Below are positions 48,359 through 56,305 of a DNA stretch of 64,000 nucleotides, one piece after another (the first letter of the stretch is position 1; every line of letters begins with the position of its first letter). The notes beneath the pieces were generated by a model. That model searched no databases, was not told where the DNA came from, and worked only from the letters and a program-made list of their open reading frames with translations. The DNA comes from an uncultured Litoreibacter sp. (GTDB lineage Bacteria; Pseudomonadota; Alphaproteobacteria; Rhodobacterales; Rhodobacteraceae). Where the stretch lies: NCBI GenBank assembly GCA_947501685.1, contig CANMWQ010000002.1, positions 186,001 to 250,000 on the forward strand, given 5' to 3'. A program made the translations under genes and the position numbers.

Positions 48359-49024
48359 ATGAACCGATTGTACCACGTCCCTCTGTCTCCGTTCTGCCGC
48401 AAGGTGCGGCTGGTCCTCGCTGAAAAGAAGGTCGAGGTCGAGCTGATTGAGGAGAAATACTGGGAGCAATCTGCCGAGTTCATGCGCCGCAACCCGGCAG
48501 GCAAGGTCCCGGTCCTGAAGATCGACAGCCAGACCCTCAGCGACAGCCAGGCAATCTGCGAATACCTCGAAGAGGTTTTGCCCGACCCGCCGCTTCTGCC
48601 ACAAAAACCCGAGGACCGCGCCGAGGTGCGCCGCCTCGTCTTCTGGTTCGACGACAAATTCCACAATGAGGTGACGTCAAAGTTGCTCTATGAGCGCGTT
48701 AACAAGAAGATCATGGGGCAGGGTTATCCCGAAAGCCGCAACGTCAAGCTGGGCGCTCAAAAGGTGAAGTATCACATCGACTATATGGGCTGGCTTCTGG
48801 ATCAACGCCGCTGGCTGGCGGGCGATCACATGACGCTGGCCGATTTCACCGCCGCCGCGCATTTCTCCTGCCTCGACTACATCCGCGACATTGACTGGAA
48901 CCGCAACGAGAACGTCAAAGACTGGTACGCTAAGATCAAGTCGCGCCCGGCATTTCGGTCCTTGCTGGCCGATCAGGTCTCAGGATTTCCTCAACCTGAG
49001 CATTACTCGGACCTCGATTTTTGA
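48359..49024 (+). CDS. Glutathione S-transferase family protein
   Basis: 221 aa. The thioredoxin-like N-terminal domain starts [20 protein letters not shown] and has a NPAGKVPVL cis-Pro turn and the GSH-site [10 protein letters not shown]. The C-terminal helical domain contains [16 protein letters not shown]. Substrate unknown. The stop overlaps the queG start (TTGA), so the two are coupled. Confidence 0.92.
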   Translation: MNRLYHVPLSPFCRKVRLVLAEKKVEVELIEEKYWEQSAEFMRRNPAGKVPVLKIDSQTLSDSQAICEYLEEVLPDPPLLPQKPEDRAEVRRLVFWFDDKFHNEVTSKLLYERVNKKIMGQGYPESRNVKLGAQKVKYHIDYMGWLLDQRRWLAGDHMTLADFTAAAHFSCLDYIRDIDWNRNENVKDWYAKIKSRPAFRSLLADQVSGFPQPEHYSDLDF

Positions 49025-50049
49025 GCCTGAAATCCCGGTTGCGCGCGCAGGCCCTGTCCGAAGGATTCTCCGACATGGGCGTCTGCCACCCCGATGCCAT
49101 CCCCGAGGCCATGCCAAGGTTGGAGCACTTTTTGGACCAAGGCCAGCACGGCCAAATGGAATGGATGCAGGACCGCAAAGCGTGGCGCGGCGACCCCACA
49201 GCCCTCTGGCCCGCTGCAAAATCGGTCATCATGCTGGCCGAGGCTTACACCCCGGATCACAACCCGATGGACAATCTCGCCCACCCGGAGGCGGCCAATA
49301 TTTCCGTCTATGCCCGGAACCGCGACTACCATGATCTGGTCAAGAAGCGGCTCAAACGGGTCGGACGCTGGCTGATCGACCAAGCGCCCGAGACGGAGAT
49401 CAAAGTCTTCGTCGACACCGCCCCGGTCATGGAAAAACCCCTCGCCGCCGCCGCCGGACTTGGATGGCAGGGCAAGCACACCAACCTGCTGTCGCGCGCG
49501 CTTGGTAACTGGTTTTTCCTTGGCGCGATCTTCACCACCGCCGACCTTGAACCCGACGCCCCCGCCGTTGAAAACTGCGGCTCCTGCACCTCCTGTTTGG
49601 ACGTCTGCCCGACGCGTGCCTTTCCTGCGCCGTTCCAATTGGATGCCCGCAAATGCATCTCTTACCTGACGATCGAACATCACGGCCCGGTGGAGATCGA
49701 CCTACGGGAGCACATGGGCAACCGCATCTATGGCTGCGACGATTGCCTCGCCATTTGCCCTTGGAACAAGTTTGCCAAATCTGCGACAGAACTGCGCTAC
49801 GCCGCGCGCGATGATCTGACCCTGCCCGATCTGGCGGAGATGGCCGCGCTGAATGACGCAGGCTTTCGCGCGCGGTTCACCGGCTCGCCGATCAAGCGCA
49901 TCGGGCGCAACCGCTTTGTGCGCAACGTGCTCTATGCCATCGGAAATTCTGGCGCCGCGCGGCTGAAGCCTGTGGCGCAATCCTTGACCCAAGACCCTGA
50001 CGCGACCGTCGCAGACGCCGCACAATGGGCTGCATCGAGGTTGCCATGA
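49021..50049 (+). CDS. queG: Epoxyqueuosine reductase
   Basis: Last step of queuosine synthesis in tRNA, cobalamin-dependent Fe-S enzyme. 342 aa from a TTG start (49021) that overlaps the GST stop; no strong Shine-Dalgarno is visible but the N-terminus [14 protein letters not shown] is family-like. Two 4Fe-4S ferredoxin motifs: [16 protein letters not shown] and [13 protein letters not shown]. Also typical: GRNCFVDTA-like [21 protein letters not shown] and GWQGKHTNL. Overlaps the epimerase-like gene by 4 nt. Confidence 0.93.
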   Translation: MSLKSRLRAQALSEGFSDMGVCHPDAIPEAMPRLEHFLDQGQHGQMEWMQDRKAWRGDPTALWPAAKSVIMLAEAYTPDHNPMDNLAHPEAANISVYARNRDYHDLVKKRLKRVGRWLIDQAPETEIKVFVDTAPVMEKPLAAAAGLGWQGKHTNLLSRALGNWFFLGAIFTTADLEPDAPAVENCGSCTSCLDVCPTRAFPAPFQLDARKCISYLTIEHHGPVEIDLREHMGNRIYGCDDCLAICPWNKFAKSATELRYAARDDLTLPDLAEMAALNDAGFRARFTGSPIKRIGRNRFVRNVLYAIGNSGAARLKPVAQSLTQDPDATVADAAQWAASRLP

Positions 50050-50909
50050 CAGAACATTTGCTCAGCTTTGGCCACGGGTATTCCGCCCAAGCGCTCGCCG
50101 AACTCTTGCTGCCGGAAGGTTGGCACATCACCGCGACCACCCGCAGCGCGGAGAAAGCGCAGGCGCTGGCCGCCCCCGGTGTAACCCCAGTGATCTGGCC
50201 CGGCTCCGACCTTGGCACCGCGCTTGCATCCGCAACGCATCTGCTGATCTCTGCCGCCCCCGGCCCAGATGGCGACCCGGTTCTGGCCGCGCTTGAGTAT
50301 CAGATTGCACAGCAAAGCGCGCATCTGGAATGGGTCGGCTACCTGTCGACAACCGGCGTCTACGGCGATCATGCCGGCGAATGGGTGGATGAAACGACGC
50401 CACTCTCTCCCAGCACCAAACGGGGGGAGGCGCGGGTCCGTGCGGAGGCCGCGTGGCAAAGCCTCGCCAAACGCACGAGGTTGCCGCTACATATCTTCCG
50501 GTTGGCTGGCATTTATGGCCCCGGCCGTGGTCCGTTCAGCAAAGTCCGCAACGGCACGGCGCGGCGGATCATCAAGAAGAACCAGCTGTTCAGCCGCATT
50601 CACGTGGCTGACATCGCGCAGGTGCTGGAGGCCTCTATCCGCCAGCCGCGCCCCGGCGCGATCTACAATCTATGCGACAATGACCCCGCGCCACCCGAAG
50701 ACGTCATCGCCTACGCGGCAGAACTTTTGGGCCTGCCCATCCCCCCGGCCATTCCCTTTGAAGAGGCCGACATGACTCCTATGGCGCGCAGCTTTTACGC
50801 CGAATCCAAAAAGGTCAGAAACACTCTCATCACATCTGAGCTGGGGGTGGAGCTGCTCTATCCTGACTATCGCACCGGGTTGCAGGCGCTCTTGGCAACG
50901 GAAGACTAG
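50046..50909 (+). CDS. NAD(P)-dependent epimerase/SDR-family protein
   Basis: 287 aa from the ATG at 50046 (ATGA overlap with queG); the frame starts earlier at 50025 but lacks family residues. Rossmann start [17 protein letters not shown], then [29 protein letters not shown] contains the Tyr of the SDR catalytic region, and [14 protein letters not shown] follows. It resembles the YeeZ-type proteins of unknown substrate. Paired with queG but not obviously part of queuosine synthesis. Confidence 0.88.
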   Translation: MTEHLLSFGHGYSAQALAELLLPEGWHITATTRSAEKAQALAAPGVTPVIWPGSDLGTALASATHLLISAAPGPDGDPVLAALEYQIAQQSAHLEWVGYLSTTGVYGDHAGEWVDETTPLSPSTKRGEARVRAEAAWQSLAKRTRLPLHIFRLAGIYGPGRGPFSKVRNGTARRIIKKNQLFSRIHVADIAQVLEASIRQPRPGAIYNLCDNDPAPPEDVIAYAAELLGLPIPPAIPFEEADMTPMARSFYAESKKVRNTLITSELGVELLYPDYRTGLQALLATED

Positions 50910-51005
50910 TCACAATCTCATGATCTTCGCATTGGGGCCAAATCAGAGATTCACCTGTTGATAAGTTTGCGCTAGCTTGGCCGCAAAAAAGAGGCGGCTG
51001 GCACC

Positions 51006-51503
51006 ATGAGATCACTGACACGACGCGGGTTGCTGCTCGGCTCTTTTTTGGCGCTGTCTGGCTGCGCGTCGAAATTCGTCACCTATGATGGCCCAGAGGT
51101 TACCCGACTGATCGTCCTGAAAGAAAAGCGGGTGATGTACGCGCTGCATGGCACCGAGGTGCTGGAACGCTACGACGTGGAACTGGGCTTCGGATCGCGG
51201 ATCGACAAACAGGTCGAGGGAGATGGCGGCACCCCGGTCGGCCGCTACTTTATTGATCGCCGCAACCCGAACAGCTCGTTCTATTTGTCCCTCGGGATTT
51301 CCTATCCAAACGCCCGCGACATCGCGCGCGCCAACGCATTGGGCAAGTCGCCGGGCGGCGACATATTCATTCATGGTCAGCCCAATATTGGCGGGAAGCG
51401 TGGCCCCGACTGGACCGCGGGCTGCATTGCCGTCACCAACAAAGAGATGCGGCAGCTCTATGCGATGGTGAAAACTGGAACTGTGATCGACATCTACCCG
51501 TAA
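51006..51503 (+). CDS. L,D-transpeptidase (YkuD domain) lipoprotein
   Basis: 165 aa. N-terminus MRSLTRRGLLLGSFLALSGC combines a twin-arginine-like RRGLLL with a lipobox (LSGC). The YkuD active site HGQPNIGG and DWTAGCIAVTNKEM (catalytic Cys) are present. It would crosslink or modify peptidoglycan or tether outer-membrane lipoprotein. An AAGGC-TATT-GCCTT hairpin overlaps the stop (51501-51516), a weak bidirectional terminator with the convergent CAP gene. Confidence 0.92.
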   Translation: MRSLTRRGLLLGSFLALSGCASKFVTYDGPEVTRLIVLKEKRVMYALHGTEVLERYDVELGFGSRIDKQVEGDGGTPVGRYFIDRRNPNSSFYLSLGISYPNARDIARANALGKSPGGDIFIHGQPNIGGKRGPDWTAGCIAVTNKEMRQLYAMVKTGTVIDIYP

Positions 51504-51518
51504 GGCTATTGCCTTAGG

Positions 51519-52028
51519 TCAGGTGCCGGTGATCATCGTCCACCAGATCTTGCCGTTACGCTCTTGAAACCAGGACAGGCCGAGGTTGCGGGCACGTGGC
51601 GACAGGATAGTCTCGCGGGTCTCCGGCATATCCATCCAAGCGGCGAGGGTCGCCGTCTCATCTTCATAGGTTTCGGAAATGTTTTCGCCGACAAGCTGAC
51701 CCGTATACCCGCTGCGTGCGACCCGGTCCAACGGCGACGAGCCGTCTGATCCAAAATGCCACGGGCGGTTTTGCACCGACATGTCCCGCGCATGGGTCGC
51801 CGCGGCCGCATTCAGGTTGCTGTTCAGTTCCAGCGGTTGCTGGCCCGCGCTGGCGCGCAACGCATTGACTGAATCGAGCATCCGGAACTGGATTTTCGCC
51901 GTGTCAGACGCCTTGATCCGGTAAACCTGCGGCAAAGGCAGCCCATCAGGACCAATGCTTGGCGGCGTGGGCGCACATGCTGCCAAAGCAAACATGGAGA
52001 CGAGGGCGAAGAGCAGGTGTTTTGTCAT
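51519..52028 (-). CDS. CAP (SCP/PR1-like) domain lipoprotein
   Basis: 169 aa. Lipoprotein signal MTKHLLFALVSMFALAAC, lipidated Cys at about 18. The CAP fold includes LNSNLNAAAATHARDMSV, WHFGSDGSSP and GENISETYE. Bacterial CAP proteins are of uncertain function, often Ca2+- or lipid-binding. Adjacent YkuD protein suggests an envelope-related role, weakly. Divergent from the 58-aa peptide gene. Confidence 0.9.
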   Translation of the reverse strand: MTKHLLFALVSMFALAACAPTPPSIGPDGLPLPQVYRIKASDTAKIQFRMLDSVNALRASAGQQPLELNSNLNAAAATHARDMSVQNRPWHFGSDGSSPLDRVARSGYTGQLVGENISETYEDETATLAAWMDMPETRETILSPRARNLGLSWFQERNGKIWWTMITGT

Positions 52029-52260
52029 GATAGGGCCATCCCAGAAGGTGCCTCTTTTCCTTATCTTGATCGGTCATCGGGCGCAAATGCGATACCGACC
52101 CCTGCGCGGTTGAGTTCCGACTGAGGCCAAAACGCAATAGCAGCAAGAGGCGGCATACGGGCAAAAGGCGGCACTTTTCCCGAGCGCTGATTGGAGGTGG
52201 AAAAGTGTTGCCATTTTGACGACCCATCGGAGTCCGGGCGCAGATTTTGGGCGCGGAACG

Positions 52261-52288
52261 TTGTTTACAAGGCAATTTGATGATTATA
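52261..52288 (+). promoter_or_regulatory. Candidate promoter for the 58-aa peptide
   Basis: -35 TTGTTT and -10 ATTATA with 16-nt spacing. Predicted transcript start lies roughly 80 nt before the ATG, giving a leader long enough to contain the hairpin at 52315. An alternative TTGATG/TACAAT pair has a 19-nt spacer and is weaker. Confidence 0.4.
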
Positions 52289-52314
52289 GCATCGAACGAG
52301 ATACAATCTTGGGT

Positions 52315-52351
52315 GTCTGTGTATGGGTCGGATTGTCTGGACCCAGCAGAC
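52315..52351 (+). other. Leader hairpin of the 58-aa peptide gene
   Basis: GTCTG (52315-52319) pairs with CAGAC (52347-52351) and TGGGTC (52324-52329) with GACCCA (52340-52345), with an internal loop between helices. The structure ends about ten nt before the GAGGAAA ribosome site, so it could protect the mRNA or regulate translation. Confidence 0.45.
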
Positions 52352-52371
52352 GTATCTTTGAGGAAATGGTA

Positions 52372-52548
52372 ATGAAAAAGTTCGCACTCGCAACAGCATT
52401 CACACTGGCCGCTTCGACCGCATTCGCAGGCAACCTGTCGGATCCAATCATCGAAGAGCAAGTGATCGTGGAAGAAACAACGTCCTCTGCGGGCGGCATC
52501 CTGGTTCCGCTGATTTTCATCGTATTTGCAGCTGCGGTCTCCACCTAA
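52372..52548 (+). CDS. 58-residue secreted or membrane peptide, unknown function
   Basis: ATG at 52372 preceded by GAGGAAA (52361-52367). The product has a signal peptide (MKKFALATAFTLAASTAFAG) followed by a short acidic linker and a hydrophobic C-terminal segment (GGILVPLIFIVFAAAV) ending in ST. Processing would leave a peptide of under 40 residues anchored or secreted. I recall similar short Rhodobacterales sequences carrying the wrong label ferrochelatase; there is no such domain here. A strong terminator follows directly, so it is a monocistronic unit. Longer frame to 52216 lacks a ribosome site. Confidence 0.82.
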   Translation: MKKFALATAFTLAASTAFAGNLSDPIIEEQVIVEETTSSAGGILVPLIFIVFAAAVST

Positions 52549-52576
52549 GAGACGCGCTTCAAACACTGGAATACGG

Positions 52577-52606
52577 AAAGGCGGTAACTTTGGTTGCCGC
52601 CTTTTT
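52577..52606 (+). terminator. Strong rho-independent terminator after the 58-aa gene
   Basis: AAAGGCGGTAAC (52577-52588) and GTTGCCGCCTTT (52593-52604) pair with one G-U wobble around loop TTTG, followed by a run of T. It is the most convincing terminator in the window and also lies beyond the rlmN stop on the other strand. Confidence 0.92.
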
Positions 52607-52629
52607 GCTTTTAAGGTTGCTGAACTGGG

Positions 52630-53820
52630 TTAGCCCTGCGGCAGACCGGCCTCTGCTTCGATCTGCTTGCGGGACTTCCGCTCCCGCTCTGTCGCGGATT
52701 TCAATTGTCCGCAGGCGGCCATGATGTCTTCCCCCCGCGGAGTGCGAATGGGCGACGCATAACCCGCCTTGTAGACGATTTCGGAAAAGGCCTTGATCCG
52801 TTTCCAGTCAGAGCGCTGATACGGCGCGCCGGGCCATTCGTTGAACGGGATCAAATTGATCTTGGCCGGAATGCCCTTGATCAGTTTCACCAGCCGCCGC
52901 GCGTCCTCGTCGCTGTCATTCACGCCTTTCAGCATCACATATTCAAACGTAATCCGCTCGCTGTTGGAGGCCTTCGGATAGGCCTTCAACGCCGCCAGCA
53001 ATTCTTCGATGTTCCAACGCTTGTTGATCGGCACCAGCTTGTCGCGCACCTCGTCCGTCGTGGCATGGAAGGAGACGGCCAGCAGGCACCCGATCTCTTG
53101 GGCGGTGCGCGCAATTTCTGGCACAACGCCCGAGGTGGACAGGGTGATCCGGCGGCGGCTCAGACAGATGCCTTCGGGGTCCATGGTGATTTTCATCGCG
53201 TCGCGGACATTCTCAAAATTATACAGCGGCTCGCCCATGCCCATCAGCACGATGTTCGACAAAAGCCGGGCGTCGCCTTGCGTGCTGCGATCCGCTTTCG
53301 GCCATTCATCCAGATCGTCCCGCGCCAGCATCACCTGTCCGACGATCTCGCCCGCCGTGAGGTTGCGCACCAGTTTCTGGGTGCCGGTGTGGCAAAAGGA
53401 GCAGGTCAGCGTGCACCCGACCTGGCTTGAAACACAGAGCGTGCCGCGGCCTTCCTCCGGGATGTAGACCACCTCCACCTCATGGCCGCCCGCGATCCGC
53501 ACAAGATATTTCCGGGTGCCGTCCTCGCTCAGATGGCGGCTTACCACCTCTGGCAGCTCGATGACGAACTGCTCGGACAGCATCTGGCGATAGTCTTTCG
53601 ACAGGTTGGTCATCTGATCAAAGTCGCGCACGCCCTTCTGGTAGAGCCATTGCCACAGCTGTCCGACGCGCATCTTCACCTGCTTGGGCGCGGTGCCTGC
53701 CTCCGCCAAGGCGGCGGCCAATTGATCACGGGTGAGGCCAATCAAATTCACCGGTCCCTCGGACGCTTTGCGCGGCAGGGTCATTACGTCTTGGGTGATC
53801 GGCGCGGTGGGGGCGGTCAT
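52630..53820 (-). CDS. rlmN: Dual-specificity rRNA/tRNA adenine C2-methyltransferase
   Basis: Radical-SAM enzyme that methylates 23S rRNA A2503 and tRNA A37. 396 aa. The cluster CxxxCxxC is within [18 protein letters not shown]; catalytic Cys is in [10 protein letters not shown] near the C-terminus. Also [31 protein letters not shown] and [18 protein letters not shown]-like [14 protein letters not shown]. The start [12 protein letters not shown] is taken as the first ATG; the RlmN core begins near residue 25. Confidence 0.96.
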   Translation of the reverse strand: MTAPTAPITQDVMTLPRKASEGPVNLIGLTRDQLAAALAEAGTAPKQVKMRVGQLWQWLYQKGVRDFDQMTNLSKDYRQMLSEQFVIELPEVVSRHLSEDGTRKYLVRIAGGHEVEVVYIPEEGRGTLCVSSQVGCTLTCSFCHTGTQKLVRNLTAGEIVGQVMLARDDLDEWPKADRSTQGDARLLSNIVLMGMGEPLYNFENVRDAMKITMDPEGICLSRRRITLSTSGVVPEIARTAQEIGCLLAVSFHATTDEVRDKLVPINKRWNIEELLAALKAYPKASNSERITFEYVMLKGVNDSDEDARRLVKLIKGIPAKINLIPFNEWPGAPYQRSDWKRIKAFSEIVYKAGYASPIRTPRGEDIMAACGQLKSATERERKSRKQIEAEAGLPQG

Positions 53821-53908
53821 GGCACATCCAGAAAGCTAGGGCTTGCTGGCATATAGGGCCGAATCGTGGCGAAATACACCCTTGGTCACGATTTCCGCGC
53901 ATGACCCG

Positions 53909-54505
53909 TTAATGCAGCGCGACCCCGTCAAATGACTTGGCGGATAACTGCGGCGCCAGAAACCCGCACGCCAGCTGCGCTTCTTGCGCAGACAGCACAG
54001 GCCGGCAGGAGGTCTCCTGATCCCGGTTCACCTCAACATTCATACCATCGGTGAACACCAATTGAGGGTGCTGAAAGCCCAGCTCTATCAGAGTGATTTC
54101 GGGCACATCGCTGACGGCGTCTATCCCGGCCAGATGGGTCAGGTCGCCTGCATGGGCCAACACTTCCTTTATGCCAAACAGAGGGTCAAACATCGCATGA
54201 CGCAACGCCACCAATTGCCGCGCCAAAATGTAGCTGGTCCGTGAGGGGGTGTTGTCGCGCAGGCAATCCTTGCCAATTCTTATCATGGGGCCATCGCCCA
54301 TAGACCAAAGCGAGGCGGTATACATCGCAACATGTGTCAGCCGCTGATACCCTAGGTCTTTCGTCAGAACCTTGTCACCTAGGCGCAAATCTTCGGCAAA
54401 CACTGTGCCTTTGGGGGTCAAAACCCCTGCGCCGACGGTAAGGCATCCTGCAACACCGTCCAAATCTGGGAGGCGTTCTGGATGCATGATTGCAGCGCTG
54501 TTCAT
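53909..54505 (-). CDS. Hint-domain (Hedgehog/intein-like) protein, degenerate
   Basis: 198 aa. Reads like a Rhodobacterales Hint_2 domain: GCLTVGAGVLTPKG, VFAEDLRLGDKVLTKDLGYQ and FTDGMNVEVNRDQ. The usual SPQH-type block is SRTSYILA here, so the His that assists cleavage appears to be missing; the block-A Cys (residue ~21) is present. No signal peptide, no fused partner domain. It has its own promoter (54534-54563), embedded in a palindrome. Activity and target are unknown; it may be an inactive or regulatory relative. Confidence 0.75.
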   Translation of the reverse strand: MNSAAIMHPERLPDLDGVAGCLTVGAGVLTPKGTVFAEDLRLGDKVLTKDLGYQRLTHVAMYTASLWSMGDGPMIRIGKDCLRDNTPSRTSYILARQLVALRHAMFDPLFGIKEVLAHAGDLTHLAGIDAVSDVPEITLIELGFQHPQLVFTDGMNVEVNRDQETSCRPVLSAQEAQLACGFLAPQLSAKSFDGVALH

Positions 54506-54526
54506 AATGTGACCTGCCTTGTTGGC

Positions 54527-54544
54527 TCCGGGTTATATCCCGGA
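54527..54544. promoter_or_regulatory. Palindrome over the -10 of the Hint promoter
   Basis: TCCGGG and CCCGGA flank TTATAT. On the minus strand this contains the -10 GATATA, and TTGACG lies 18 nt upstream (54558-54563). A symmetric site over the promoter core is the classic position for a repressor; no protein is assigned. Confidence 0.5.
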
Positions 54545-54559
54545 TGTCTTTATTAATCG

Positions 54560-54586
54560 TCAAAGGGCATGGCAGCCGCCCCTTGA
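54560..54586 (-). terminator. Hairpin between IalB-like and Hint genes
   Basis: TCAAAGGGC and GCCCCTTGA pair over nine positions with one wobble around a nine-nt loop. It follows the IalB-like stop on the minus strand and precedes the Hint promoter. There is no clear T tract. Confidence 0.4.
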
Positions 54587-54599
54587 TGACATGTTTGAT

Positions 54600-55130
54600 T
54601 TAGCTACTACACCGTTTTTCGGCGTCTTCGAGAGCGGCGGTAAAGCCCAGCAGGGAAAACCTGTCTCTCGTATTGGTGCCACGCGCGGATTGGCCGGACA
54701 TAACCGCATCCGCGCCCCGCTTCATGGCGGCAATGATCCGGTTGTCATCTTCTGGAGTTGCGGCCCATGCGGTCTCGCCAGTGGTGAAAAGGTCAAACGT
54801 GGTGCCGCCGATATCCAGCTTCACCGTCGTGCCTTCGCCAAACGGGTAGCCGCCAGTGAACGAAACTTCGCCAAGCTTGCCCGCGCCGGGCCAGTAGCTG
54901 ACGAACATCAGGATGTCGCCACGGTTCACCGCAACGACGCGTCCGTCCTTGGTGTTCACGGTTTCCTTGGGGCTGCTGACCACCCAGCATTGGGTCGGGT
55001 CCTGCTCAACAAAAACGCTCCAATCGGTCACGGCGTTGACACGATTTGTGGATTGTTCTTGAGCAAATGCGCCGCTTGCGGCACAGATCATGGCCGCACC
55101 AATGGCCGCGAATTTTGTAATTCTATTCAT
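54600..55130 (-). CDS. Invasion-associated locus B (IalB)-like exported protein
   Basis: 176 aa with a signal peptide (MNRITKFAAIGAAMICAASG, cleavage near AFAQ). Mature part has the IalB-type beta-rich fold: WSVFVEQDPTQCWVVSSPK, ILMFVSYWPGAGK and TLIGFTAAL-like SLLGFTAALEDAEKRC, with a Cys pair. The family is common in Alphaproteobacteria, usually without any link to invasion. Divergent from the asparaginase gene. Confidence 0.88.
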   Translation of the reverse strand: MNRITKFAAIGAAMICAASGAFAQEQSTNRVNAVTDWSVFVEQDPTQCWVVSSPKETVNTKDGRVVAVNRGDILMFVSYWPGAGKLGEVSFTGGYPFGEGTTVKLDIGGTTFDLFTTGETAWAATPEDDNRIIAAMKRGADAVMSGQSARGTNTRDRFSLLGFTAALEDAEKRCSS

Positions 55131-55294
55131 TCTCTTACAGCTCCGGCTGTGACTGCCTCTGGCCCCGCCCGTGGACCTTTATCGGCCTCGTATCATTCGG
55201 GTAGAGCATTTACGCTCAATACAGAACAGTTTAGCCTAAAACCAACGCTATTTGGAAGACCCATTGGCGGTTTTTCGCCCCCACGGAGATGCAC

Positions 55295-56305
55295 ATGACC
55301 CAAGCTATTCCCATGGTCGAGATCTGGCGTGGTTCCATCCTCGAGTCGCAACATATGGGCCATGCCTGCATTTGTGACGCCAAGGGCGACATCATTGAAA
55401 GCTGGGGCAACCCGGAGCAGGTGATTCTGCCGCGTTCCTCTTGCAAGATGGTGCAGGCCCTGCCGCTGATCGAAAGTGGTGCCGCGAAAGCCCATGGTCT
55501 GACCTCCGAGCATCTCGCCTTGGCCTGCGCCTCTCATAACGGGGCGGCGATACATACGGACCGGGTCAACGATTGGCTCAGCACGCTTGGCCTGGCGGAT
55601 GATGATTTTCGCTGTGGTCCGCAAATCCCTGACGACCGCGACGCGCGGAACGCATTGGTGCGCGCAGGCGCGCAGCCGTGCCAATGCCACAACAATTGCT
55701 CGGGCAAGCATAGCGGCTTTCTGACGCTCAACCGCCATTTGGGTGGCGGTCCTGACTATGAACAAATCGACCACCCCGTCCAACGCGCCACGCGTGTGGC
55801 GTTTGAAGAGATGACCGGCATGACCGCGCCCGGCTACGGGATTGACGGATGCTCCGCGCCAAATTTTGCAACCAGCGTCGCCGGTCTGGCCCGCGCCATG
55901 TCCGGCTTCGCGGCTGCACGCGAAACCTCACTTCGGGGCAAGGCCGCCATCCAGCTGACGCAAGCCATGATCGCCCATCCCGACCTTGTCGCGGGCGAAG
56001 GCCGCGCCTGCACGGAGCTGATGCGGGCTATGGGCGGCAAAGCGGCTGTCAAAACCGGGGCCGAGGCCGTCTTCGTGGCTATCCTGCCAGACCGCGAAAT
56101 CGGTATCGCGCTGAAAATTGTTGACGGCGGCACCCGCGCGGCCGAGGCCGCGATTGCCGGGCTGTTGGTCAAATACGGCGTGCTCGATCCCAAGGATCCG
56201 GTGGCGCAGAAATGGATGCACGGACCGATCCGAAACCGCCGCGATATCGTCACCGGCGAGATGCGTTTCAGTGATCAGTTTTTGGGCAATCAGCTGGCGC
56301 ACTGA
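55295..56305 (+). CDS. L-asparaginase II family protein (PF06089)
   Basis: 336 aa from the ATG at 55295, which has GGAG seven nt upstream; an ATG at 55289 lies in the same frame. This family is distinct from the classical AnsA/AnsB enzymes. Visible blocks: VILPRSSCKMVQALPL, NCSGKHSGFL, HPVQRATRVAFEEMTG and GIDGCSAPNF. Some members hydrolyse asparagine; others are only predicted. Convergent with the hybrid kinase, whose stop lies inside this gene's last codons (16-nt overlap). Confidence 0.9.
   Translation: MTQAIPMVEIWRGSILESQHMGHACICDAKGDIIESWGNPEQVILPRSSCKMVQALPLIESGAAKAHGLTSEHLALACASHNGAAIHTDRVNDWLSTLGLADDDFRCGPQIPDDRDARNALVRAGAQPCQCHNNCSGKHSGFLTLNRHLGGGPDYEQIDHPVQRATRVAFEEMTGMTAPGYGIDGCSAPNFATSVAGLARAMSGFAAARETSLRGKAAIQLTQAMIAHPDLVAGEGRACTELMRAMGGKAAVKTGAEAVFVAILPDREIGIALKIVDGGTRAAEAAIAGLLVKYGVLDPKDPVAQKWMHGPIRNRRDIVTGEMRFSDQFLGNQLAH

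Larger units (their letters stand above)
52029..52371. other. 343-nt divergent intergenic region
   Basis: No gene longer than the two divergent starts is supported in this stretch. It holds the promoters of the CAP lipoprotein (minus) and the 58-aa peptide (plus). A best plus-strand candidate is TTGTTT (52261-52266), 16-nt spacer, ATTATA (52283-52288). A hairpin leader follows at 52315-52351. The segment 52080-52200 shows no repeats or further dyads that I could support. Confidence 0.6.
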
